The notes under the pieces are model-generated. The model made no database searches, was not told where the DNA came from, and saw only the letters and a list, made by a program, of their open reading frames with translations. 35,515 nucleotides of DNA from Actinomycetes bacterium. GTDB lineage: Bacteria > Actinomycetota > Actinomycetes > Actinomycetales > Microbacteriaceae. A program made the translations under genes and the position numbers. Location: positions 1 through 35,515 of the forward strand of contig JAEYVZ010000020.1 in NCBI GenBank assembly GCA_023431405.1, in the 5' to 3' direction. Positions 6,916-14,749 of the stretch are shown here, in pieces. Position 1 is the stretch's first letter. The number at the start of each line of letters is the position of its first letter.

Positions 6916-7727
6916 CCGCCCTGCCGCTGCCCGACACGGTCGACCCGGATGCCGTGCGCGCGATCGCGCGGGAGCTGCACGACGCTCGCGTCGGCGTCTA
7001 CACCGTCCCGTACGTGAGCCCTCGGCTTCCCGAACGCGACCTCGACAGCGCGTACGCGATCTCCGCCGAGCTGGCCGCCCTCCGCGAGCGCGAGCTCGGC
7101 GTGCGCCGCGTCGGCCGCAAGGTGGGACTCACCAACCCCCTCGTGCAGGCGCGTGTCGGCATCGACGAACCCGACTACGGCATCATCCATGACGACATGG
7201 TGTTCGCCTCGGGCGTCGTGCTTCCCGCGTCGCGGTACAACCGGCTCCTCATCGAGGCGGAGGTCGCCTTCGTCCTGCGCAGCGACATCCTCGAAGCCAC
7301 CCCGCAGGCCGTCGCCGACGCGATCGACTACGTGACGCCCGCGTTCGAGGTGGTCGACTTCCGCTATGCCGGCAGCGTCGGCGACATCGTCGACACGATC
7401 GCCGACAACGCCGGATGCAGCGGGGTCGTGCTCGGCGAGGAGAAGCACCCGTACGGCTCGGTCGACCTCACCTCGGTGGAGATGGTCATCACCGGCGGCG
7501 GGAAGGAGATCACCCGCGGCGTGGGCAGCAACGTGCTGGGCGACCCGGTCAACGCGGTCGGCTGGCTCGCGGAGACCGCGCTTCGCACCGGAGTGCCGCT
7601 GCGAGCGGGGGAGATCCTGCTGTCGGGCTCGATCGGCTACATCGAGCCGTGGCCGGCAGACGTGGAATGCGTGGCGACGATCACCGGCCTCGGCCGCGTG
7701 GTCGCCCACGTGGATTCGGAGAAGTGA
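6912..7727 (+). CDS. mhpD: 2-hydroxypenta-2,4-dienoate hydratase (2-keto-4-pentenoate hydratase)
   Basis: The 271-residue protein has the fumarylacetoacetase-like fold of MhpD/XylJ and is close in length to E. coli MhpD (269). It adds water to 2-hydroxypenta-2,4-dienoate, giving 4-hydroxy-2-oxopentanoate. Key positions are GRKVGLT (Lys70) and the divalent-metal ligands Glu115 and Glu117 in LIEAEVAFVL, plus Glu146 in PAFEVVDF. The ATG overlaps the mhpC stop. The next gene begins two bases after the stop at 7727. Confidence 0.93.
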   Translation: MTALPLPDTVDPDAVRAIARELHDARVGVYTVPYVSPRLPERDLDSAYAISAELAALRERELGVRRVGRKVGLTNPLVQARVGIDEPDYGIIHDDMVFASGVVLPASRYNRLLIEAEVAFVLRSDILEATPQAVADAIDYVTPAFEVVDFRYAGSVGDIVDTIADNAGCSGVVLGEEKHPYGSVDLTSVEMVITGGGKEITRGVGSNVLGDPVNAVGWLAETALRTGVPLRAGEILLSGSIGYIEPWPADVECVATITGLGRVVAHVDSEK

Positions 7728-7728
7728 C

Positions 7729-8190
7729 ATGAACGACTACGCCCCCGTCGATGCGATCACCCGTGTGGAGATCGAGCAGCTCATCTCGGAGATGCTCTAC
7801 CGCCTCGACCACAACCAGGCCGACACCACGTGGGAGCTGTACACGGAGGACGGCGTCTCCTCCGGGCCGATGGGCGAGATGGACCGGGAGGCGATGAAGG
7901 CGTGGGGCGCCAGGCGCGCCCAGCAGACCGACGTGGTCGGGCGGCACTTCATCGGCGGGATCCGGCTCGTCCGCGACGGCGACGAGGTCGTCGGCACGGT
8001 GCAGTACTTGACCTTCCGCGACGCGCACGACCCGCAGACCCAGCCCGCCTCGGTGGGGGAGTTCCGCGAACACTACCGCCGGGTCGACGGTCAGTGGCGC
8101 TTCTCGCGGCGTGAGATCGTGCCGGTGTTCGGGGGGCAGGCGGCCGCCGCCCACGCCGCCCGCATCGCCGACGGCGAGTCTCGAGGATGA
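7729..8190 (+). CDS. NTF2/SnoaL-like protein embedded in the mhp operon
   Basis: This 153-residue protein begins with the helix typical of SnoaL-like folds (RVEIEQLISEMLYRLDHNQADTTWELYTEDGV). The cone-fold strands follow: VVGRHFIGGIRLVRDGDEVVGTVQYL and FREHYRRVDGQWRFSRREIVPVF. Such proteins are isomerases, hydratases, small dioxygenase subunits or binding partners, and the exact role cannot be read from the sequence. It sits between mhpD and the aldolase: two bases after mhpD and sharing ATGA with the aldolase, so it is co-translated with the lower pathway. It has no counterpart in the E. coli mhp operon. A tautomerase or metabolite-handling role for dienols or the aldehyde product is conceivable. 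Confidence 0.82.
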   Translation: MNDYAPVDAITRVEIEQLISEMLYRLDHNQADTTWELYTEDGVSSGPMGEMDREAMKAWGARRAQQTDVVGRHFIGGIRLVRDGDEVVGTVQYLTFRDAHDPQTQPASVGEFREHYRRVDGQWRFSRREIVPVFGGQAAAAHAARIADGESRG

Positions 8191-8957
8191 AGGCCGACGT
8201 GCTCGGCGCCCGCGCGCCCGTGCTGTACCACCAGGCGCTTCCCTCGGTGTCGCAGCACGAGTGGGCCACGGCCGCCGGATATGACGGCGTCATCATCGAC
8301 CTCCAGCACGGTGAGATCGGGCTGGAAGCGGCGTGCGGCATCCTGCGTGCGACTCCCCGCGGCAGCGCCTATGCGTACGCGCGCGTGGGCTCGCTCGACG
8401 CGGGCGTGATCCTCCGCCTCCTCGACAGCGGTGCGCGCGGCATCGTCGCCCCCACGATCGAGTCGGCCGAGGAGGCACGAGCCCTCGTCGCCGCGACGAA
8501 GTACCCGCCCGTCGGCAACCGCAGCATGGGCCCGTCGCGCCCCTCGCTGTATGAGGGCGCGTCGTACGCGGATGCCGGGAACGCCGCCGTGTCGGCGATC
8601 GCCCAGATCGAGACGCGCCGCGGACTCGAACGCGCCGCGGAGATCGCGACGACCCCCGGGATCGACTCGATCTACATCGGACCGGCCGACCTCGCCGTCT
8701 CGTTCGGCCTCGCCGGCCGCGGCGACTGGGAGGACGGACCGGTGCGGGACGCCATCGTGCACCTGCGTCAGGTCACCGAAGCCCACGGCGTGACCCTCGG
8801 CATCTACTCGGGTCAGCCGGCGTACGCCGCTGCGCTGCTGGCCGACGGGCTCGTCGACTATGTCGGGCTCGGCATCGACCTGGTGCTGCTGAACCGGGCC
8901 TTCCACGAGAACATCACCGCGCTGGAGGCGGCGCGGACTGCAAGGAGCAACTCATGA
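8187..8957 (+). CDS. HpcH/HpaI-family aldolase, probable 4-hydroxy-2-oxovalerate aldolase of the pathway
   Basis: The 256-residue protein is a metal-dependent class II pyruvate aldolase of the HpcH/HpaI family. Motifs are IIDLQHGEI (His41), YARVGS (Arg66), GARGIVAPTIES, RSMGP, the metal ligands Glu142 in QIETRRG and Asp168 in GPADLA, and GLGIDL. In this operon it should cleave 4-hydroxy-2-oxopentanoate to pyruvate and acetaldehyde. In E. coli that step is done by the unrelated DRE-TIM enzyme MhpE, which channels acetaldehyde to MhpF; neither is present in the window. ATGA overlaps bind it to both neighbours. Substrate assignment rests on context. Confidence 0.88.
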   Translation: MKADVLGARAPVLYHQALPSVSQHEWATAAGYDGVIIDLQHGEIGLEAACGILRATPRGSAYAYARVGSLDAGVILRLLDSGARGIVAPTIESAEEARALVAATKYPPVGNRSMGPSRPSLYEGASYADAGNAAVSAIAQIETRRGLERAAEIATTPGIDSIYIGPADLAVSFGLAGRGDWEDGPVRDAIVHLRQVTEAHGVTLGIYSGQPAYAAALLADGLVDYVGLGIDLVLLNRAFHENITALEAARTARSNS

Positions 8958-10567
8958 AGAACACCGCCGACGTGCTGATCATCGGCGCCGGCCCCGTCGG
9001 ACTGACCCTCGCGAACCTGCTCGGTCAGCACGATGTCGACGTCCTCGTGGCCGAGAAGGGCGCCGAGCTCATCGACTACCCCCGCGCCGTGGGAGTCGAC
9101 GACGAGGCCCTCCGGGCGATGCAGACGGCGGGTCTCGTGGAGAAGGTGCTGCCGCACACCATTCCCGACCAGAAGATCTACATGATCAACGGCGACCGGA
9201 TGATCCTCTCCGAGGTCAACCCCACCACACGCGAGTTCGGCTGGCCGCGGCGCAACGGCTTCGTGCAGCCGCTCGTCGACCGCGTGCTGTTCGAGGGGCT
9301 CGACCGCTTTGCGAGCGTCGAGACCGTCTTCGCCGCCGAGGTCGTCGACCTGGTGCAGGATGCCGAGGGCGTCACGGCCGTCTTCGCCGACGGCTCGCGC
9401 GTCCGCGCGCGCTACGTCGTGGCGGCCGAGGGCGGCTCTTCGCCCACGCGCAAGCGACTCGGCATCTCGTTCGAGGGTGAGACGCGTCCGAGCGACGGGA
9501 TCGTCATCGACGTCGCCAACGACCCGATCGGCACCCCGCACGCCGTCTTCGGCGGCGACCCGGCTCGCAGCTACGCGTCGATCGCGCTGCCGCACGGCAT
9601 CCGTCGCTGGGAGTTCACCCTCCACGAGCACGAGGATGCCGCCCTGGTCGACGACGACGATTTCGTGTTCGGGCTTCTCGCCCCGCACGTGCCGGAACCG
9701 CGGCGCCTCGACATCATCCGCCGCCGGGTGTACCGCCACCACGCGCGGGTGGCCGGCCGCTTCCGTGAGGGGCGCATCTTCCTCGCCGGCGACGCCGCGC
9801 ACGTCATGCCGGTGGTCGGCGGGCAGGGGTGGAACTCCGGCATCCGAGACGCCTTCAACCTCGGATGGAAGCTCGCCGCCGTGGCGAACGGCCTCGCCGG
9901 CGACGCGCTCCTCGACACGTACGAGGTGGAGCGTATGGGGCATGTGGCGCAGATGGTTGCCGTCTCCCTCGGCATGGCCAAGGAGATGACCGACCACGAC
10001 CCGGTGGCTGCCGCCGAACGCGACCGCATCGCCGCCAACCGCACGCCGGAGGAGCGCGAGGCGCAGAAGCGGCAGGCGTTCAAACCGCAGCCGAAGTTCG
10101 ACGCGGGTGTCGTCGTGCACACCCCTCTCCCCACGTTCAAGACCCTCCCGGCTCGCGACGTGCCGCGTCTGGCAGGCACGATCTTCCCGCAGCCGCGCGC
10201 GACCGATGCGCTCGGCTACGAGACGCTGCTCGATGACGCGACCGGGCAGGGATGGCGGCTGCTCGTGTGGAACAACGACCCGACGGTGTTCCTGTCGGCG
10301 GAGCGTCGCGCGACGGCGGAGCGTCTCGGCATGCGCCTCGTGCAGGTGGTGCCGCAGGCGCAGCTGCCCTGGGCGCGCGTGCACGCGTCGGACGGCGTCA
10401 CGGTCGTCGGCGACCTGGGCGGGGAAGCGAGTCTGCAGGCATGGTTCGATGCGCGCCCGGTGGGTGCGGTCATCGTGCGGCCCGATCACGTGATCGCGGC
10501 CGAATGCCTCACGCAGGAGCTCGACGACGTGCTCGGCAGGGTGTTCACGGCCGCCGCCGCACTCTGA
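8954..10567 (+). CDS. mhpA: 3-(3-hydroxyphenyl)propionate hydroxylase (FAD monooxygenase)
   Basis: The 537-residue protein is a group A flavoprotein monooxygenase. The N-terminal Rossmann motif is IIGAGPVG (residues 9-16). The DG-type motif reads AAEGGSSPTR (E159-G160, with Glu in place of Asp), and the second FAD motif RIFLAGDAAHVMPVVGGQG has GD at 279-280. A C-terminal thioredoxin-like part (about 420-537) completes it. It hydroxylates 3-(3-hydroxyphenyl)propionate to the 2,3-diol using NADH and O2, supplying MhpB. Length compares with 554 in E. coli. It is the last gene of the operon, whereas mhpA is the first structural gene in E. coli. The start overlaps the aldolase stop (ATGA). Strong hairpins follow the stop. 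Confidence 0.93.
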   Translation: MKNTADVLIIGAGPVGLTLANLLGQHDVDVLVAEKGAELIDYPRAVGVDDEALRAMQTAGLVEKVLPHTIPDQKIYMINGDRMILSEVNPTTREFGWPRRNGFVQPLVDRVLFEGLDRFASVETVFAAEVVDLVQDAEGVTAVFADGSRVRARYVVAAEGGSSPTRKRLGISFEGETRPSDGIVIDVANDPIGTPHAVFGGDPARSYASIALPHGIRRWEFTLHEHEDAALVDDDDFVFGLLAPHVPEPRRLDIIRRRVYRHHARVAGRFREGRIFLAGDAAHVMPVVGGQGWNSGIRDAFNLGWKLAAVANGLAGDALLDTYEVERMGHVAQMVAVSLGMAKEMTDHDPVAAAERDRIAANRTPEEREAQKRQAFKPQPKFDAGVVVHTPLPTFKTLPARDVPRLAGTIFPQPRATDALGYETLLDDATGQGWRLLVWNNDPTVFLSAERRATAERLGMRLVQVVPQAQLPWARVHASDGVTVVGDLGGEASLQAWFDARPVGAVIVRPDHVIAAECLTQELDDVLGRVFTAAAAL

Positions 10568-10579
10568 CGAGCGCACGCC

Positions 10580-10616
10580 GAGCCGCCACCGCCGGCCCGA
10601 AGGGCGGCGGCGGCTC
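10580..10616 (+). terminator. Hairpin terminator after mhpA
   Basis: A 14-base arm beginning GAGCCGCC (10580-10593) pairs with GGCGGCGGCGGCTC (10603-10616) with a single A/C mismatch, 13 bases after the mhpA stop. It lacks a T-tract, as is common in high-GC genomes. Confidence 0.65.
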
Positions 10617-10624
10617 GTGCAGAT

Positions 10625-10670
10625 GAGGTCCGGGACGGAACCGTCCCCCCGGTGTTCCGCCCCGGACCTC
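10625..10670. terminator. Large inverted repeat between convergent mhpA and the surface-protein gene
   Basis: A 17-base arm starting GAGGTCCGGG (10625-10641) pairs with its complement ending CCCGGACCTC (10654-10670), with one mismatch and a 12-base C-rich loop. It lies between the stops at 10567 and 10720 and can act in both directions. Confidence 0.6.
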
Positions 10671-10719
10671 CCTGAGCCGCACGAAAGCGCGGCTTCAGAC
10701 GATGCGCTCGACCCTCCCC

Positions 10720-13716
10720 TCAGAGTCGTCGCACCGCCTCTCCGCGGCGACGCCGCGAGAGCCAGAGGAGTCCGCCGCCGAGGGCCGCGGCCCCGCCGCC
10801 GGCCACGAGGAGCAGAACGGGCACGGAGCCGCCCGTGGGCGCGAGGCCCGAGTCGCGCACCTCGTTGACGAGCGCGGCGACGGCCGTTCCGCCGGCAGGC
10901 ACCACGACGGTCACCGGGTCGTCGCCGGTGACGAGGATGTCGTCGGAGGCGCCGGTCTGCGTCTCGGTCACCGTGCACTCGGTGTCGGCCGGAAGCCCGG
11001 TGAAGGTCTCGGCGTAGTCTCCCGCCCCGCTGCCGGCAGCGACCGTGAACGTCGTCGTGAGCGCGTCACCGCAGTCGATGTCGAGCACGATGGTCCCCTG
11101 CTGCCCGGCGGCGACGCCGGTCACGGTCTTCACGACGTTCAGGGAACCGGGGGCGAAGCTCGCCGTGTTGACGAGCTCCGCGTCGACCGTTCCCGCCGGG
11201 AGCAGCTCGACCGTCACCGGGTCGCTTGCGGCAACCTCGACCTGCGCGGTCTCGCCCGTCGCGGTCTCCGTGACGGTGCAGGTGCTGCCGGCGGGCAGGT
11301 CGGTGAACGTCTGCTCGTACTCGCCTGCCGGGCTGCCGGCCGGGATCGTGAACGTCTGCACGAGCGCCCCGGTGCACTCCACCGTCAGCTCGATCGCATC
11401 CTGGTTCCCCGCCGCTTCGCCGTCGAGGGTCTTCACCACCCGCAGGCCGCCGGGGGCGAAGGTGACCGTGTTGAAGAAGACGGCATCGACACTCGTTCCT
11501 GCCGGGATCGTGACGGTCACCGGGTCGCCCGTGGCGACGTCGACCTCGGCCGTCGCGCCGCTGGCCGTCTCCGTGACGGTGCACGACGTGCCCGCGGGCA
11601 GATCGCTGTAGGTCTCCTCGTAGTCGCCTGCCGCGCTTCCCGCCGGAACGGTGAACGTCTCGCTCAGCGTCCCCCCGCAGTCGATCGTCAGCGTGATCTC
11701 GCCTTGTTCGCCGGCGGCGGGGCCCGCGATCGTCTTCAGCACGCGCAGTGCCCCGGGGGCGAACGTCACGGTGTTCGTGAGCTCCGCGTCCACGGTCGCC
11801 GCCGGGGCGATCTCGACGGTCACCGGGTCTCCCGTGGCCACCTCGACCTCGGTGGTCGCGCCGCTGGCGGTCTCGGTGACGGTGCACGACGTGCCCGCGG
11901 GGATGTCGCTGTAGGTCTCCTCGTAGTCGCCCGCGGCGCTGCCGGCGGGGACAGTGAAGGTCTCGCTGAGCGCGTCGCCGCAGTCGATCGTCAGCGTGAT
12001 GGCATCCTGTTCGCCGGCGGCGGGGCCGGCGATCGTCTTGACCACGCGCAGCGCGCCGGGAGCGAGGGTCACGGTGTTCGTGAGCTCGGCGTCCACCGTT
12101 CCGCCGGCAGGCACGGTCACCGTGACGGGGTCGCCGGTCGCGACGAGCACTTCCGCGCTCGCCCCGCTCTCGGTCTCGGTCACGGTGCACTCGGTGTCTG
12201 CGGGGATGTCGGTGTAGGTCTGCTCGTAGTCGCCAGCGGTGCTTCCCGCCGGAATCGTGAAGGTCTCGGTCAGCGCCGTGCCGCAGTCGATGTCGAGGAT
12301 GATCTCCCCCTGCTCGCCGGCAGCGGGGCCGGCGATGGTCTTGACCACGCGCAGGCCCCCGGGGGCGAAGGTGACCGTGTTGGTGATCGTGACCGTCACG
12401 CCGTCGGCGGTGATGGTGCCGCTCTGCGGAGCATCGGTCGTGACGTCGACGGTGGTCGTCGCGCCGGTCGTCGGCTCGGTGACCGTGCACTCGGTGTCGA
12501 CCGGTATGCCGTCGAAGGTCGAGCTCTGGGTCGTCGTGGCGCCCGCGTCGATGTTCACCGTGTACGTGTAGTCGGCGCCGCAGTCGACGGTGAGGGTGAT
12601 CGCGCCCTGTTCGCCGGCCGCCTCCCCGGCGAAGCTCTTGTCGACCGTGATGCTCCCTGCGGCGAAGAAGCTCACGTCGGCCTGGGCGACCGCCTCCAGA
12701 GTGGTGGTGTCGGCGAGGATGAGCCGCTGGGCGTCATCGAGGCTCGGGTTGTTCCCGTCGTACAGGTACACCTGTCCCGCCTGCACGGGCACTTCGGCAC
12801 GGGCGCTGAGCGTCGTGTCGCCCGCTGCGGCGCCGTCACTGCCCACCCATATCTGGGTCCCGGATGCCACGGTGCTCGGGTTCGCCAGGGGTGTGGTGCC
12901 TGCGGCATCCGAGTACATCGTGTACCCGTCGGGCACGGAGACCGTCACCTCGGCGGCGTTCTCGGCGGTGACCGTGAAGGGGCCGGCGAGCTCGTCGCTG
13001 GGAACGGTGGCCTCCGTCGGGGTGATGTCGACGTCTGGTTGCGCCGGCTCGGGAGACGGCCCGTTCTGCTGGGCGTCGGCGACGATCGCCGCCGTCGCGG
13101 CCCGGATCGCGGGTGACGACGTGTTCACGACGAGACCATCCGTGAAGTACCAGATCGCCGCCTGAACGGCGGCCGCGCGCTCGTTCTCGCCCAGTGTGCT
13201 CGGCTCGCCCGTGGTCGGGTAGTAATTGTTGAGGATGTAGGCGACGTAGTCGACGTTCGGCACGGTCGACTCGTCCCATGTGCCGGACTCGTAGCCGATC
13301 CCGACGTAGGTCTCGACGTTCAGATTGATGCAGTACAACTCCGCGGTCAGCGAAGGGTCATCGACGCTGGCGGCATTGATGGTTCCGGCGAACGTCGAGA
13401 TCGCCGTGTAGCCGGCGGGGTTCGTGTCGGGGTAAGGCGTGAGCGGAGTCGGAGCCGACCCATCGGAGGGCCGCAATCCGTCCAGCGTCACACCGGACCC
13501 CAGTGAGGTGATGCGGAGCTCGGTATTGCTGCGCGGGACATCGCGTGTGGGCTCGTTGTCCTCGAGCCGGGCCTGCGCGGACTGCCCCAGCGGGAAGATG
13601 AGGAGGGCCGAGACCACGAGCACCCCGAGGGTGGCGAGCATCCCCCGTTCGGCCGTGGGGTGCCCGTGCGCAGGGCGGGGGCGTCGGGGGGTGAGCGGTC
13701 GCCGCATGAGAGCCAT
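10720..13716 (-). CDS. LAPTG-anchored thioester-domain surface protein with six DUF5979 repeats
   Basis: A 998-residue secreted wall protein. It has an Arg/Pro-rich N-terminus, a signal helix (about residues 26-49, ending SAQA) and a thioester (TED/TQXA-type) domain. That domain has Cys129 in ELYCINL and Gln185 in AAVQAAIWYF, the expected Cys-Gln cross-link pair, with the Gln motif VQAA rather than TQxA. A linker beta domain (about 230-350) is followed by six DUF5979 domains: residues 354-452, then five of exactly 101 residues (453-957). Each holds two Cys (DCG and CTVTE), a likely disulfide. Sorting signal L958-APTG, a hydrophobic helix and an RRRR tail follow. The family makes covalent host or surface attachments; LAxTG suggests class E sortase anchoring. 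ATG 13716 has GAAAGGA seven bases upstream. The sortase is not in the window. Confidence 0.92.
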   Translation of the reverse strand: MALMRRPLTPRRPRPAHGHPTAERGMLATLGVLVVSALLIFPLGQSAQARLEDNEPTRDVPRSNTELRITSLGSGVTLDGLRPSDGSAPTPLTPYPDTNPAGYTAISTFAGTINAASVDDPSLTAELYCINLNVETYVGIGYESGTWDESTVPNVDYVAYILNNYYPTTGEPSTLGENERAAAVQAAIWYFTDGLVVNTSSPAIRAATAAIVADAQQNGPSPEPAQPDVDITPTEATVPSDELAGPFTVTAENAAEVTVSVPDGYTMYSDAAGTTPLANPSTVASGTQIWVGSDGAAAGDTTLSARAEVPVQAGQVYLYDGNNPSLDDAQRLILADTTTLEAVAQADVSFFAAGSITVDKSFAGEAAGEQGAITLTVDCGADYTYTVNIDAGATTTQSSTFDGIPVDTECTVTEPTTGATTTVDVTTDAPQSGTITADGVTVTITNTVTFAPGGLRVVKTIAGPAAGEQGEIILDIDCGTALTETFTIPAGSTAGDYEQTYTDIPADTECTVTETESGASAEVLVATGDPVTVTVPAGGTVDAELTNTVTLAPGALRVVKTIAGPAAGEQDAITLTIDCGDALSETFTVPAGSAAGDYEETYSDIPAGTSCTVTETASGATTEVEVATGDPVTVEIAPAATVDAELTNTVTFAPGALRVLKTIAGPAAGEQGEITLTIDCGGTLSETFTVPAGSAAGDYEETYSDLPAGTSCTVTETASGATAEVDVATGDPVTVTIPAGTSVDAVFFNTVTFAPGGLRVVKTLDGEAAGNQDAIELTVECTGALVQTFTIPAGSPAGEYEQTFTDLPAGSTCTVTETATGETAQVEVAASDPVTVELLPAGTVDAELVNTASFAPGSLNVVKTVTGVAAGQQGTIVLDIDCGDALTTTFTVAAGSGAGDYAETFTGLPADTECTVTETQTGASDDILVTGDDPVTVVVPAGGTAVAALVNEVRDSGLAPTGGSVPVLLLVAGGGAAALGGGLLWLSRRRRGEAVRRL
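10846..12360 (-). repeat. Five tandem 303-bp units encoding DUF5979 domains
   Basis: The unit starts at each GGLRVVKT/GALRVVKT-like motif and recurs every 303 bases (101 codons) from 12360 down to 10846. A more divergent sixth copy precedes it at 12657-12361. The third and fourth domains share long near-identical stretches such as AGSAAGDYEETYSD, so the array has probably been changed by recent duplication or conversion. Short-read assemblies could collapse it. Confidence 0.9.
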
Positions 13717-13809
13717 CAGCCGGTCCTTTCACGCGGCACCGACGTGCCGAGGGCACGCCTTCTCCGCGAAGGGGGTACGGCCACGCTGAACGACCGCCTG
13801 CGATTGCGA

Positions 13810-13831
13810 CAGGGGCGAAGGTCCCGCCCTG
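13810..13831. promoter_or_regulatory. Inverted repeat between the response regulator and surface-protein genes
   Basis: CAGGGGCG (13810-13817) and CGCCCTG (13825-13831) form a hairpin directly after the regulator stop and about 95 bases before the surface-protein start. Read on the minus strand it contains GGGACCTTCGCCCC. It may be the terminator of the regulator gene or a binding site for it. Confidence 0.35.
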
Positions 13832-13844
13832 CGCCCGCGAGACC

Positions 13845-14528
13845 TCAGTGCTCAGAGCGCTCCTCGCCCGCGACGTGCTCGCTGTCGTGCATGAGCCCGT
13901 AGATGACGGCCTGCGTGCGGTGCTCGATGTGGAGCTTCGAGAACAGCGCCGAGGTGTAGTTCTTCACCGTCTTCTCCGCGAGACCCAGACGCGCGCCGAT
14001 CTCTCGGTTGGTGAGGCCCTCGGCGATCAGCTGCAGCACCTGTCGCTCCCGGAAGGTGAGCAGCGGGTCGCGCTCCCGGTGCTCGGGCGGGAGGCTCGCA
14101 GCGCTCGTGAGCGGCACGAAGGTCTCGCCGCGTGCCGCGCGGCGCACGGCATCGCGCACCTCGTCCTCCCGGGCGTCGTCGAGGAGGTAGCCGGCGGCAT
14201 CGGCTGCGGCAGCCACCCGCGGGGTGTCGATGTCGTGGCCGACGATCACGGTCGGGACATCGGCGCCGGCGTCGCTGAGCGCCCTGACCGAGCGGATCGT
14301 CCGCTGCGGGGATCCGGTGGAGTCGACCACGGCGACGTCGGGATTGACGTCTTTGGCGAGATCTTCGGCGGCATCCAGAGAGCTCGCCTCCGCGACGACG
14401 GTGATGTCATCGGAGTCGGTGAGCACGGACTGGAGGCCGCGACGCACGATGTCGCGATGGTTCACCAGAAGTACACGGACCTCGTCGTCGTCCTTGCCCG
14501 GGGTGGGGTTCGTCTCGGCATCAGTCAC
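13845..14528 (-). CDS. LuxR/NarL-type response regulator with a degenerate (pseudo-)receiver
   Basis: The 227-residue protein has a receiver-like domain (about 17-130) and a C-terminal LuxR HTH (157-212). The HTH, LTFRERQVLQLIAEGLTNREI then LAEKTVKNYTSALFSKL, is close to DosR/DevR. In the receiver, the likely phosphorylation Asp69 remains (AVVDSTG). The acidic pair normally in VDDH is N23-H24, the conserved Thr/Ser position in VIVGHD is Gly97, and the Lys of GYLLK is Asp117. Normal phospho-signalling is therefore doubtful. The start is GTG 14528 with only a weak GAG-type ribosome site; the nearby ATG at 14538 is out of frame. No histidine kinase is adjacent. It lies 128 bases upstream of the surface-protein gene on the same strand and may control it. 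Confidence 0.88.
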   Translation of the reverse strand: MTDAETNPTPGKDDDEVRVLLVNHRDIVRRGLQSVLTDSDDITVVAEASSLDAAEDLAKDVNPDVAVVDSTGSPQRTIRSVRALSDAGADVPTVIVGHDIDTPRVAAAADAAGYLLDDAREDEVRDAVRRAARGETFVPLTSAASLPPEHRERDPLLTFRERQVLQLIAEGLTNREIGARLGLAEKTVKNYTSALFSKLHIEHRTQAVIYGLMHDSEHVAGEERSEH

Positions 14529-14623
14529 GGCTGCTCATCTCGCTCGTGGTGTGCGTTCGCCGGACGACTTCTGAGCCGACCGGTGTCCCGCGCCCTTCCG
14601 CCTGGTTGCGCTGATGCGCTGTC

Positions 14624-14639
14624 GGCGGGAAGTCCCGCC
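14624..14639. promoter_or_regulatory. GGCGGGA/TCCCGCC palindrome upstream of the response regulator
   Basis: A perfect 7+2+7 inverted repeat (centre AG) about 100 bases before the regulator start. On the minus strand it reads GGCGGGACTTCCCGCC, containing the GGGACTT half-site of DosR boxes. A TTGGGAC half-site lies nearby at 14694-14700. Autoregulation is a possibility, not shown. Confidence 0.35.
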
Positions 14640-14749
14640 TAGCCCAGATGCGGTCTCACGATAGATCACGAACGCTACATAAGGAAGCGATTCTTGGGAC
14701 GCTTGGCCCGGTCCGACCAGCGCCCCCCTGCCGTGCCGCGTATCGGCGG

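Noticed and set aside
8858..10978. Leftward open frame of about 700 codons opposite mhpA
   Set aside because: Shadow of mhpA; composition is typical antisense noise and it runs through two terminators.
10846..12360. CRISPR-like regular repeats
   Set aside because: The period is 303 bases, in frame and fully coding, so these are protein domain repeats. No short-repeat/spacer array was seen anywhere in the window.
10702..13116. Rightward open frame of about 800 codons opposite the surface protein
   Set aside because: It looks repetitive only because it mirrors the 303-bp repeats; the leftward frame has signal peptide, thioester pair and sorting signal.
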